Source: Rhynochetos jubatus (taxonomy: Eukaryota > Chordata > Aves > Eurypygiformes > Rhynochetidae). Taken from it: a DNA stretch of 64,000 nucleotides. Shown here piece after piece: positions 11,241-25,100 of this stretch. The notes below the pieces were generated by a model, which was given only the letters and a program-made list of their open reading frames with translations, had not been told where the DNA came from and did no database searches. Position 1 is the stretch's first letter. Each line of letters opens with the position of its first letter. The translations under genes were made by a program, and so were the position numbers. The stretch covers positions 101,591,086 to 101,655,085 of the forward strand of contig CM050650.1 of assembly GCA_027574665.1 (NCBI GenBank). The letters are read 5' to 3'.

Positions 11241-13325
11241 TGGCTCTGCTGCAGTAAGAAATGTGAGAGCTAAGGGTGTTTAATTAATGACTTTTTTTTT
11301 CTTAGGGAAGAAAGCTGAGTAATACTTGCCAGTGTGAGGAGGTGTTGCTGTGTGCTTTCTTTATGCTGGAGATGTGGGGAAGCAGGGGGTAATTCCTGTA
11401 CAGAGGAATGGGTGTGCTGTCTAACTGGGGCTCTGCCCATTACAGTGTTCACTGTAATGGGGTTTTTTTTAAGCGAACAGTCAGTGTTACCTTAAGCTTG
11501 AGAAAAGCCACCAAATTAGAGCCCCTGAATGAAAAACTTTACCTAGAATAATTTCTTCCATATGTCTTCTCTTTTTTTGTGACTTAAAAAAAAAATAGAC
11601 TGGGGGTAGTGGCATTAAATATATATTTATCCTATCTTCTGTGATAGAAAATCCGTTATAAATTATAGATCTTGTGCTAATCTTATAATAGCTCCTTATT
11701 CCTTTATGTACAAGACAGTATCTCAGTTTTTAAATCTTCACTTCCTCTTGGCAACAGAATGGACGTAAATTATTAAGGTTAGCCTTCTGTGGCTTCACAC
11801 GTGGCAGGTAGCAGCCTGGTTTGCCAGAATGGATACACTGGTCTACTGGCTTTATCTACCACTACGTGTCTCAGCCTGTAGGTAACTCTTCTTATTGCTG
11901 ATAGCCAGTATGGACAGGAGGTGGGCCCCAGGGATGGCATCTTATAATGATGAACAAAACCAGGGGAAATCCCTTTATAAGTTTTAGCAGTGTGCTCCTT
12001 TGGCTCCCGCAGGCTATGTAATGAGGCAGATAAGCCTACGAGAGCATGACCCATACGAGTGGGTGTGGCCAGCTTCACTTGTGGCTATTTTTTTAAGGTT
12101 TATTATTGTCTCAGGCATTTGCAAGTATGAGATTTGCTTCAGAACAGCAGCTTATGACAGTGGACAGAGGCGAAGAAAATTTGATTTGGGAAAAAATACT
12201 GCAAAAGTCACTTTACATTTGTATCTTTTTGAATATACCTTTTTGGTGGCTATCGTTTGTATGACCAAAAATTTTCATAAGAAGAGTTATATGATATCAT
12301 ATATTCTTATTTTGGTGTGTGAAATTTCACCATAAAACTTATTAACCCTAAAAACTCTGTCTTTACTATGCGATATGCGATTCTACCTCCGAAATGAGTC
12401 TTATGTGAGGACAGGGAAAATATCCAATCAATCATAGGCTAGAAGGCATCTTAGGGAAATATTTAAGTCTTGAGGTGGCCTTTATGAGCATATTTTCTAA
12501 TTATATAAATACTTATTGGACTGTTCTGAATTATCAGTCTCTCGTTTGAACTAAAATTTGTCCCAAAGAGAAACTTTGAACTTAAACCCTTACAACGCTA
12601 CTGTTAAGCTTTTTAAAAAAGTTTGAGAGAAGCTTTATTTTTAAATAATTTGTCTTTAGGAAAAGAAAAAATATTAAAAATATATATATATATATAAATG
12701 TTTTCTTGCCAGCAGTAATCTCATCTGCTCGCTGTAAACTTTAACTCTTCAGTGCTCTCCGTGCAGAGCATTTCAGCGCTGAGTTCGGTTATGTGACTGA
12801 AGCACTGTATGTGCCCATACACAACTAAGACTGCTTTGGTCTTAACCGTGGTTTTCTCCAAGATCCTTCCAGTTGGCTGGTACCAACTGTTTGGAGAGTT
12901 AGCCTATTATAACCATTGCCTCTGGCTGGAGATGCACTTATTCAATCTTACAGGTTCAAGATCAGGAAGATGAGTGTTGAATTTTTTGCACACCTGGCTT
13001 TAAAATAGCACCTCTCAGTCTTCCTTTATTTGTCAAAGGCAACTTTAGGGCTTGTGTGGTTTCATCAGAGGTCACGTTATGGATATGTGTCCTGTAATCA
13101 TGTTTGTTCTGACAGCATTGCTGCTATTTTGTGTGGGATAATGGGAGTTACCACCTTCTGGTAAATTACTGCAGTAGCTTCTCTTCTGTCCAGATATATT
13201 CAAGTAGTTTAAACTGATTCGAATTACAAATGACTGAGATAACATTATTGATTTGACTTTTAATACCTAAAATTGAGGTGCACTTGATCAGATGATGCTT
13301 TTTCAGCGTTCTCTGCTCATATCAT
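11241..13325 (+). other. Upstream CSMD1 intron, third part
   Basis: Intronic sequence without a recognised element except the (TA)n run. Open frames at 11779-12078 (minus) and 12000-12335 (plus) have no family resemblance. I see nothing else in this stretch. Confidence 0.5.
12680..12697. repeat. Short (TA)n microsatellite
   Basis: About nine uninterrupted TA dinucleotides, flanked by A-rich sequence. Confidence 0.85.
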
Positions 13326-14094
13326 CACGGTTGTATCGGGTGCAGGTGGCGTGACAGCAGGGGCTGCGGGGGTGGCCCCTGTGACGAGAGGCCGGGCCTA
13401 CCCCGTGCCGGACACAGCCGGTTCCTGCCGGCTCCAACCAACCCACTGCAGGGCACGGTTGAGCCCGGCAGCCATGGTGGGGGTGCCTCAGGGAAATGTT
13501 TGTGAAATAGGAGAGAAAATACCAGAGAGAGGTGGAGGAGGGAACGAGAAGTGAGAGAAACAGCTCTGCGGACATGCAGGTCAGTGGAGGGGTGTGTGTG
13601 CGTGCTGCAGGCACTGGAGCACAAATTCCCCTGTGGCCTGTGGTGAAGACCATGGTGGAGCAGGTGGATGTTTCCTGAAGAAACCAAGTCCCATGGAAAG
13701 CCCACGCTGGAGCAGGGTAAAAATGCAGGGAGCAGTGGAGAGGAGCCTAATTGGGGGCTTGACCTCGGCCCCTATTCCCTACCCCCTGCACTGCCTGAGG
13801 GGAGAGGGAGGGGAGTTAGGAATGAAGCTGAGCCTGGAACAAAGGGAGATGGTGGAGGGTATTGTCTTAATTTGCCTTTGTTTCTCACTGACCAGACATA
13901 TTTTAATTGTCAGTAAATTAAACTAATTTTCCTCAAGTCAGTTCTGTCCTGCCCATGATTATTGGTAGGTAATCTCCTTGTCTTCATCTCAATCTGGGAA
14001 AATTTCAGCAGGATGGGGGGGAAGAAAATAAAATGGAAGAGTGAGAGAGTGGCTGAGTGAGGGTTTGGCAGCTCACCAAGGTCAATCCACCACA
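13326..14094 (+). mobile_element. Endogenous retrovirus LTR, 5'-truncated or diverged
   Basis: I recognise an LTR type common in bird genomes. From memory the matching landmarks are a start region around TTGTATCGGGTGCAGGTGGC, the words CCGGGCCTACCCCGTGCCGG, CTCTGCGGACATGCAGGTCA and GTGGTGAAGACCATGGTGGA, and the end AAGGTCAATCCACCACA. A polyadenylation-type ATTAAA sits at 13917-13922 and the end is CA, which together give the + orientation. The left edge is approximate and no terminal TG is clear, so I cannot test for a target-site duplication. There is no gag, pol or env beside it. High GC makes several meaningless open frames on both strands. The retroviral class is not assigned. Confidence 0.75.
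13917..13922 (+). promoter_or_regulatory. ATTAAA polyadenylation-type signal of the LTR
   Basis: ATTAAA lies in the 3' third of the LTR, at the position where this LTR type normally carries its R-region signal. In the + orientation it could terminate CSMD1 pre-mRNA prematurely, but nothing here shows that it is used. Confidence 0.4.
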
Positions 14095-15599
14095 AAGGCC
14101 TTAATAAAATCAAGAATAAATGCCAGAAATCCATAGAGTCATATCTTGATCGCTTTTTCTTCAGATCTCTGATACATATTATTGACTATCGGTGATGTTG
14201 GATGCTAAAACACAGAGGGGGGTTGCCTGCTTTTTATTGACAGGGTAGTTTTAAGATGATTTTCAGTTAAGCCAAATATGAGTTATCACGTTTTGAATGT
14301 TTCCAGTGTGTAGTACTTTGTATTTGACTTCCCTGGTGCAGTGAGATATTTCTGGAGAAGTACAGTAGATAGACTAAGCTTTAGTCCATAAGAGACTCGG
14401 TCTTGCCTCGCCTTCTCATCTACCATTGATCAGCGCAATCTTTGAGGCAGCACCTGCCAATAACTTTGTGTTTGCATGTGGTGAGTTTGATACGGAATGA
14501 GCTTACGGATCTCCCCTGCATCAAATGACAATTTTAACAATAGTATGTAAAACCTGAAAGGCTGTGATGCTGAGGGCATACAGCTCTTTGGTGGGATAAT
14601 TCATTGAAATTTAGGCTTATAATTTACCTCGTTATTAATAACAATGAGCCTTTTTGGCTTACAGCTTTTGCAAGAGACATCTGATAGCTAATTTCAGGCA
14701 AGAATGTTTTGCCTTAGACAAATGGATTCTAGTTACTTCCTCTGAGAATGTTTCTGGGAACAAGCTGTACAGATGTATGAGCAGAGCTCATAGATATATA
14801 TAAAAGTTTGTGTATGTATCTGTCAGGCACAATTCTAAAAGTGTCGTAACAGATCTGGATCTCCTTTTGCTTATAATAGTGTGGCTTCATACATTTCATT
14901 TGCCTAATTTGAAAAAAATAATCCATCATTATGGGTGCAGGATGCCCCATTCCCCCTAATTTTTTTAAATATCCGAAGAAAACTTGTTAACCCTTGGCAA
15001 AATTTTGTCACAATTGGTAACCTGAACACATTGGACTGTAGGCAGCTGTAGGGATAAATAAGCTAGCAAATAAAATCGTGAAAATGCTTCTATTTTTCCT
15101 TTGTGTTGTGCTTTTTTTGCAATTGTTAAATCTGTACATATTCTTGTTGAAGTGGTCTGATCACATGAGACTTTTCATGCAGGATAGCTGTTTCTGATAA
15201 AGCTATTGTGAAAAGGTTCATTTGAGCCTTTCAAGCATGAGGGCAGTGTAAAATGGTCATTTAAATAAAAAAACCCAAAATCAATCTAGTGACTCTACAA
15301 GAATGTAGTGGTTCTCATTGGAGGCAAGAGAAGTGTTATGTCAAGGATGTCTTTGAAACACCTGTTAAGATCAGGTCAGCTGTAACCACGCTTGAAGACC
15401 TATCAATTTCTACATGAACAGCTGGGAATTACTAAAATTTCATAACTACATTCAGCAAAGATTCAATCCCTGAACAAGTTATACAAATAACCTAGAACTT
15501 CTCAGGCTGATCTGACTGTCCTTCTCTATTTCCTCAGAAACTGCTGATCTTGCTGCCTGTTGACATGGCAGCCAAGCCTGAAGACAGATTGTGCTCTTC
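14095..15599 (+). other. Upstream CSMD1 intron, fourth part
   Basis: AT-rich intronic sequence in which I see no exon, repeat or RNA gene. Confidence 0.5.
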
Positions 15600-16046
15600 A
15601 GGGCCTAAGTTACCAGTATCTCCAAGGCTCTGGGCAGCTAGTCCAATATTTGATCACCATTGTGGTGTGGGGTATTTTTTTTCTTGATACAATGTTGAAA
15701 TTTCTCTTGTACAATGTACAAGAACTCATACATTGTCTGTTGCTTCCCATTCTTCATGTGCTTCCCAAAAGAACCTGGCTCTGTCTTTATACTGTTCTAA
15801 TAAGTAGGTGAAGACAGCAGTAAGGTTCATCCCTTAGTTGTTGTCTTTTAAGGGTTCAACAGGTCTGTTCTTTCAGCCTGTTCTTGTATCTCATGTGCTT
15901 CAGACCCTGAATGATACTGCCAGCCCCCTGGCTTGCTGCACTATCTGTTGAGTACCAGGGAGTCCCAAAACTGGCCTCATAAGTAGAGGTTGGAGAAGTT
16001 CTGAGCAGAGCCAGCTGGACCTGCTGGGTATGCTATTGATGTGCTG
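15600..16046 (-). mobile_element. Ancient CR1 LINE fragment
   Basis: A highly diverged CR1 in reverse orientation. On the + strand the landmarks, in order, are CTCTGGGCAGC, a diverged CAGTGCTTGACCACCCTCA-like stretch, AAAGAACCTGGCTCTGTCTT, TAATAAGTAGGTGAAGACAG, TTTCAGCCTGTTCTTGTATC, TGAGTACCAGGGAGTCCCAA and GGACCTGCTGGGTATGCT. These follow the usual order of the CR1 ORF2 C-terminus and 3' UTR read backwards. The divergence and indels make it much older than the copies at 40622 or 50098. It stops at a run of 11 G (16049-16059). Edges are approximate. Confidence 0.75.
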
Positions 16047-16048
16047 TT

Positions 16049-16059
16049 GGGGGGGGGGG
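16049..16059 (+). repeat. Run of 11 G
   Basis: Uninterrupted homopolymer immediately beyond the ancient CR1 fragment. Its length in the assembly may be unreliable. Confidence 0.85.
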
Positions 16060-19030
16060 AAAATCATCTATATATTTATAAACCCTATCACTAGAAATGG
16101 CTGAACATCAAGATCTATGAAATGACAGTGTAGAATGAAATGTGATGGTTTTCCCCTCTCAAACGGAGGGTGAACTCAGTAGCGGTGTACCATTGTGTTT
16201 TCTATTACAGGTTCTGTTTCTTCTTCATAGACAAGCCAAAGATATTCCATCTGTGGTTAAAAAGTATCCTAATGTGAGCATTTTGTGCAGATTCATGCTA
16301 CTGAAAGTTAAGGAAGTAGTAATATTTTAACCTCGAAGTATTGCCATATGCTCAGTATGAAGCAGTGCAAGCTTATCAAATGACAATTTTATTATCAGAG
16401 GGACTTGAAATCATTCTGCTTTCTTAGCACATACACTTGTCTATCTAAACAGTTCCCTTTTTGGTAGCAGTGAAGGCCTACACATTAATTGCCAAGTGAA
16501 TTCCAAAGTAAAACAACTTGTGAAGGTATGTTACTTCTGTATGATGAAACCAAAGTGCGAAACGTTATGATTCATGAGCAATAGCTACCTAGCAAAAATG
16601 TTAGTAAGGGCGGGGGGAAGTGCCTTGGCAGGCTAGCAGTGGTTTAATTCTGGAAATGTCTTTGAAGAATAACAGTCTAGACTTTTCTCTGCTGTCTAGG
16701 TTTTGTTTGCACTCAATTTCATGGCATTTGATCTCACTGAATTTATTAGAATAGTATGAAAAGATGCTTTCAGAAATATTTCCAGCAACAAGGCTACTAT
16801 AGAGGCACCCAGGTAGTCTGTTGAATGACTGACATACAGATTTTTTTTTTCTCTTCAAGAGTTTTCCATAATCGTTTTTAGGATTACTGTAATATAAAGA
16901 ACTTGAAAAAATCTGTTTCAAGTTGATATATTGTTTCCTTGAAGTTTACCTCATACTTGCCTTTTCTTCTGTCTGTAAGACCTTTAACTGCACTGATTTA
17001 AGGTATAAAAGAATATATTTGTCTTCCTTTAATGTGAATTGCAATGTCACCGTGAAGAATGGTCTCTTAGTATTTCAAGTGGGATACTATACAAACAGTT
17101 TTATTTATTGGACAGATAAAGAATCCATATTGTGGGGGTGATATGTACTATCATAACAGAATCAGAGCAGGTAGGTCTATAAATCATAGTGAGTTCAGGA
17201 TCGCCAATCAGTGCCCAAATGAATTCATTTATATAAACCAAATTCATGACAAGTGGAGCAAACACTGATCAGGAATGAGGTAGCTAAAGCTGTATAATTC
17301 TGCACTGATAAAACTTTTATTGTCTTTTTATTGTGTTTTTCTTTTTTCCTTTTTTTTTTCTTTGGGTAGGAGTGGGGCAGGGGGAGACTGCGGGGTGTTT
17401 TGTGTGTCGTGGTGTTTTGTTTGGTTTCTGTAGGCCTCCTATATAGTGTGAAGTGCTCAGTCTAGCTGCTTTTCTTTTTCTCTGTGTTTCAACCTGATTT
17501 TCCTTCCTTCCCCTGCAAGGCATGCTGATTTCATACATTTCAGCTACAAATGTTAGATCCAGGAAATACTGTAGTGTTATCAAAAAATACCCCACCTTAA
17601 ACCAGAACTCTTTGAATCCCTTCTCAAAGAAGGAAGAGACATCTAAGTAAGATCAGAAAATCCATACCCTAAATTAATAATGAGCTGTCATACGCGACAC
17701 CCCAGATGTAGGGCAGTAGTGATAACCGCTCTAATTTATTAAACAGAACAAGAGGCACATTTCCCTAAAACCTGCAACATCTAGTGACGGTGAGAGAACG
17801 TACAGAAGTCTCAACATAAGATGTGGCAAGCCTCATGGTAGTTCTGCGGTTTGAGGAAAAAATCAACCTGGTTATTTCTGGAACTGGAGTAAATGAGGTG
17901 GAAAGGAATAGGAGTAATAGGTTGACAAGTACACAGAAGGTGAAAAGATTAGAGCAAACAGCTAATTAGCACAATGGGAGACAGTGTTGTTTAAAAAGGA
18001 AGAAATTGCAGAAAGCTTTTTGCTGGCTTACGTTGCCTTGGCTGGTGCCTCCATCTGTGTTTAAAGCTCCCCTCGCTTTGATCTCTGACTCATCTATTTG
18101 TTTTCCAAAGCCCAAAATTGGAGATGATGAACCACCTGACTGGGGTAATTCAGGCATAGCGTTCATCTTGTATGTTTTTGTATACGAGTGGGCTTAAATA
18201 AGCCTAATTTTGTAAAGAACTTCTAGCTTGGTGAGACTGCTGTACTAGTATGTTGTTTACAGTTGTTTATCTTCTGCAGTTCCACATGCCAATTAATGAA
18301 CTATTGCATCATTGCACAATAAGTTTCAAAAGCAATATTTTTTTAAAGGGATGGATTGTCTCAACCATCTAGATACTAAAAATGCTTTCATATATTTCTT
18401 ATGTGTGTTTTTTTTCTCTTTTGGTTTGTGTTTTTTTGGGGGGAGAGGGTTGTGTTTACTTTTTATGACTTGTCCCAATGTCTGAATTCAAGAAGCTCTT
18501 TCAGGGTGAAATTTGAACACAAGATGGCCTTCTGGTGTGTCGTCTTGTACCCAGTGGATTGCATATTCCAGTTGCAAACCACAAAAATTGCCTAGTGTTG
18601 TAAGGTGACAGAGTGGTTTTGGGTTTGTGGCACAGTAATGGTGTCTTATGGCTTAATGATTAGAGTAATTTCACATAAGTAACCAACATATCACTAGTAT
18701 CAGTCAGGTCTAATGAATATCTAGTAAAGGATATAAATATTTGTTTCCATTTGTTTTATCCTCAAAATTAATTAAAATATTCATCTGGGGAAATGATCTT
18801 AAAATCAGTATTATGCTGTAGTTACAGCTTATCCAGTATTCTGTTTTGTATGTAAAGATGAAACTGCTAATAAGATGGGAAATGTAAGTTAACTTCTTTT
18901 GAGGTTGTCAAATGGAAGTTTTGTTTGTTTGTTTTCTGGTCAATTAATGTATATGACACAAGGGTATCTACTTCTAAGTTTCCTAAGTTTCCCTGTCTTC
19001 ATCTTGAAATGAATCCTTTCAGAAAATTCT
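16060..19030 (+). other. Upstream CSMD1 intron, fifth part
   Basis: Intronic sequence with a pyrimidine-rich tract at about 17325-17370 and T/G-rich blocks near 18396-18450. I see no exon or identifiable mobile element. Confidence 0.5.
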
Positions 19031-19268
19031 TCTGGAAAACAGAATGTTCAGACTGAACATGTGGAAACACTTCTTCCCTGGGAGGGTGACAGAGCACTGG
19101 GACAGGCTGCCCAGAGAGGGGGGGAGTCTCCTTCCCTGGAGACTTTCCAAAGGCACCTGGACTTGTTCCTGTGTGATCTGCTCTGGGTGATCCTGCTCTG
19201 GCAGGGGGGTTGGACTAGATGATCTCTAGAGGTCCCTTCCAACCCTGAACACTCTGTGAATCTGTGAT
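19031..19268 (+). mobile_element. CR1 LINE 3' tail close to the CSMD1 exon
   Basis: A short, fairly young CR1 tail. It starts within TCTGGAAAACAGAATGTTCA (the ORF2 C-terminus) and keeps AACACTTCTTCCCTGGGAGG, TGTGATCTGCTCTGGGTGAT, GTTGGACTAGATGATCTC and TTCCAACCCTGAACACTCTG, ending in repeated TCTGTGA. The 3' end type (CTGGGTGATCCTGCTCTGGC) is shared with 48595-48664 and 63609-64000. It ends 250 bp upstream of the CUB exon acceptor and is the nearest repeat to the exon. Confidence 0.95.
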
Positions 19269-19495
19269 AGATACAAACAAGTCCTTATTTCAGTGTTCTC
19301 TGTTGGAGCGTGCAAAAATGTGTTAAAGTAGGAAGGTTAATAAGCTCAAGAACATTGTTGAAGCTTTGCAGTGAATGTGAAGGACTGCGGCAGGGTAGAG
19401 AGCATTATGTGTTAGCAGTTCAGATGTAGAAATGTGATACTTACTGTAATGTTCATCACACTTACTGATGTGCTTTATTTTAAAAGTTTTAATAA

Positions 19496-21785
<2,290 letters not shown>

Positions 21786-22137
21786 AACTGTTCCCTAAAC
21801 TACTTGTTTTCAGTAGTGACCCCTTCTGGCTCCTATGCCACGTGTAATTTTGTGAGTAGGCGGGTGATTGGTACCTCTGGGACAGGGGAATACAGGACCA
21901 GATGTTACCAATCACTGGAAGTCTCTAATCATTCTGCTGGCTACCCATCCCTAAGCTAGCTTGCTTTTACTAAAAATACCTACTTATCCCTGGTTTTAGC
22001 CAGCTCTTTCGTTCTTCCCTGGAGTAAGTGAATTACTGTTTGGCTGGGAGCATAGGGAGGGTTGAAGCGGTACTGACTGCTGCCAACGAAGAGTTTGGCA
22101 CACTATGGAGTTGTACTGCACAGTTTGAGAAATGCTG
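21786..22137. mobile_element. hAT/Charlie-like non-autonomous DNA transposon remnant
   Basis: The left end reads AACTGTTCCCTAAACTACT and is followed by TTTTCAGTAGTGACCCCTTC. The right end reads CACAGTTTGAGAAATGCTG. The right end reverse-complemented and the left end both approximate the CAGNGTTTCTCAAACT terminal inverted repeat of Charlie-type hAT elements, and the TAGTGACCCCTT stretch just inside the left end is also typical of that group. At 352 bp it would be a MITE with no transposase. The flanking 8-mers (ATTCCTCT and TTTTAAAC) do not match, so the target duplication is lost or the ends are slightly misplaced. Recognised from memory only. Confidence 0.45.
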
Positions 22138-25100
22138 TTTTAAACACCTGAATTGGACAGATGTTTTGGCTGCATGTCAGCTGATGAGGACAGTATGTTT
22201 TAAAAAACCCCCAAAATTCTGTTTTTTAATGGTACCTGGGGGAGTGGTTCTGTAACAGAAATTTTTATATGGAAGTAGAGAAGTCCACAACATTGAAAAT
22301 CTAAGGAATTCTAACAGACTGGGAGCGGGGTTGGGGGGGAAGGTTTACATCACCACGTAAAGGAATCTTTCTGGAATTGTACCATTTGTCTTACAGCAGC
22401 AGGTAAAGTAGGTCTGCAGAATTCAAATATTAGGACTAATGAAGGGACTAATTTACATAAACTTTCTGTATTCTGGGAGGCTGCAAAGCCAGCATATTTT
22501 TAGTATTTTCTTTTAATGCTTGTGACAGGCCACTCTTTCTTCTGAATAGGAAAATTTTGTCTAATTAAGATTGTTACCTTCATGCAATTACAAAGAAGGA
22601 CAATTGATTAGTGTCTTCCAAATTAGCTCTGCTACTGAAAGTCAGTATTTTAAGTGTGATCATGTGGGAAAAAGCTAGTGTTTTGACAATAGCTCATCTC
22701 TCAAAAGACTTAATACTGGGCTAGATTCTCAGGTGTGGGGAGCTTCCTCTTTTCAGAGCGGAGAGGTAGCTGTTAGGAGGTTTCCCCATTGCTGTTTGCA
22801 GGGTGCTCTCTTAAACTTCCTGGTGAGCAGGAGGAGGGTGTGTATGACCCACTTCAAAACCTACTGAACAGCCTCTAAAGCTACGCTCACACTGGTATTA
22901 CTAGCAGAGAGAGAATACTGCAACACATTCCCTGGGTTGAGATTCTGATCTATGCGTTGTATTGGAGTGTGTTCTTAATTTATGACCTCATGTACTGTGC
23001 AGCAATGACATAATCAGATCCTTTGTGTTTTTACAATATATAAGTAGGTTAACCATGAGGCTAGTGAAACCACATTCCAGTGCTCTAAGCCACTGAAGAT
23101 TATTTATACCTGTCTGACATAGCCTGCTGCAACCATATACCACCGGAATATTAGTATGTATCTAAATCTGATTTTTGTGGCAGTAGACCATTGAGAGCCA
23201 TCTAGTTTTAACAAGACACTGATGTAGTTGAGCAGTTCTGAGTTCTTAGGCTGAAATGTAGGTTTCTTTACTATATCATTCCATCACTAGAGTTATATAT
23301 ACACATTTCTGAGAATCTTCAGTATTTTAACTTATACTTCCAGCTTCTTCAGTGATCACAGCACTCTAAAACTTCGGTACAGCTGGAAGCTTGAATTATT
23401 ATATGGAAATAAAATTATCTGTGGGATTTTCAAACACATGATTATAGCAGTAAGAAAACCTAAATTATTGACCATTATCATCATAGTTGGGTAATAATTA
23501 AATCTGTTTTGAGCATTGGGATTGGGGAGTTGAGCGAGAGATTCTTTTTCTGTAATGTGTGGTTGTGTTTTTGACAGTGCTTTACATCATATAAAACATG
23601 TTTAGGCTTTGCAGGGTGTGTGTATGTGGAGAATAACAAAGTACTTGTGCAGTTTAGTTTAATTCCCTGTTAAAATCAGTATAATTCTTATATTCTTGAA
23701 TGAGATTAACAAACTTTTTTTAAAAAGTGTGTTGAGAACTACAAACAGAAGTTAAAACAGCATTGCTGTATCACTGTAGCCATTTCCTTTGGAAAGTCAG
23801 AAGTGTTCTTCCCATACAGTTATATTATAGTTGGAAATACAGAAAAAGACTCTTTAAATGATAGCAATATATGAAGTGTTATACGCATGTACTTAATTTG
23901 AGTAATGCATGGTAGAATTTTTATATTGTCTTTCTTCTAAATTAGTGTGTCCTGCCACTTAGGGAATCCAGTTGTTAAGTGCAGAAAATTGAGTATGGTA
24001 GAAGTGCTAAATTCAAAGTACATTGTTACTCACCAATGTAAAATGAAATGTCATGGGTTTTACTTTATATTTTGCTACGCTGGTGTCTGCCACTAAACAT
24101 TAAACTGCCCTTAAAGGTTAACAATTCTTGGTTTGTTTTAAGCAACCTCAAAATTCTTTTTGTGGTGTTTTTTGTTGTTTCTAACCACATTTTGTAATGT
24201 AAAATTGGTGGATAGTGTATAAACAATAAGCCACATATTGGACTTAATGTGTGCTAGCACCTTTCCTTGACCTCTGTTTTACAGCAGCAGGTTTTCTTTG
24301 CCAAAGGAAGAGCTCTTGCAGGTCCCTCTATCCTACCTGCCCTCAGGGCATACTTCCTTTTTTGCTTTTGGTCTTTGAATTCTCAAAGCTTTCTGCTCAC
24401 ACCCAGCATTAACATTTATACTGACAGTCACCTCATCCTGACTTATGCATCTTCCCTGAAGATTCTTTTTTTAATCTCTTTCAGCATCAACAGCAGAAAG
24501 TAGTGATACACTTTCACAGTGTAAGGTCTTTGAAGAAATTTTCCTTTTTTTTTTTCTCTTGCTGCTCCTGTTCTCCCTGAGTATCTCGTATTTGGTGTGT
24601 TTTTCCTTTTTTAAGGTTCACTACTTTGAACTATTTAAAACAAAACAAAAATTTGAAACTCTTCCCCAACGACTTTGGATTCATTAATCTTTTGTATTGA
24701 TTCCATAAGATTACCAAGATAATTTTCCCAAGACACTAATTTTCCAGTCAGTGTGGACCCAGTCAAGAACTCTGGGCTCAAACTAGCGTTTCTGGTTCTT
24801 TCAGCTTCTCCAGTAGGCATCTTGGTTTTTGATTGTTTGCCTCAAGTACAAAATAACCTTTCCTGCACTCTTTTAAGAGTAAAAATCTGCTTTTCACTGT
24901 GTACAGTGATAAAAGTAGTTGCTCATTGGGAGTGGGCATGTTCAAAACAAACTGAAGGCAAATATTTCAAATTGAGTGTAGGAAGCTGAGTTGGTGAGAC
25001 AATACAAACTTTTATGCAAACTATGTGTAATGATTCCCTACTGTTCACTGTGAGATTAGTAGTCTCCTGAACCTTCAACCACTGCCAGTTAATCTCTATG

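Noticed and set aside
11779..12335. Overlapping 99- and 111-codon frames on opposite strands
   Set aside because: There is no family resemblance, no usable exon boundaries were identified, and the + frame becomes a hydrophobic AT-rich run typical of intron.
13303..13926. Several overlapping 110-126-codon frames on both strands
   Set aside because: They lie inside the GC-rich LTR at 13326-14094. Absence of stops follows from base composition.
15560..15811. 83-codon + strand frame
   Set aside because: It mostly overlaps the ancient minus-strand CR1 and reads it backwards.
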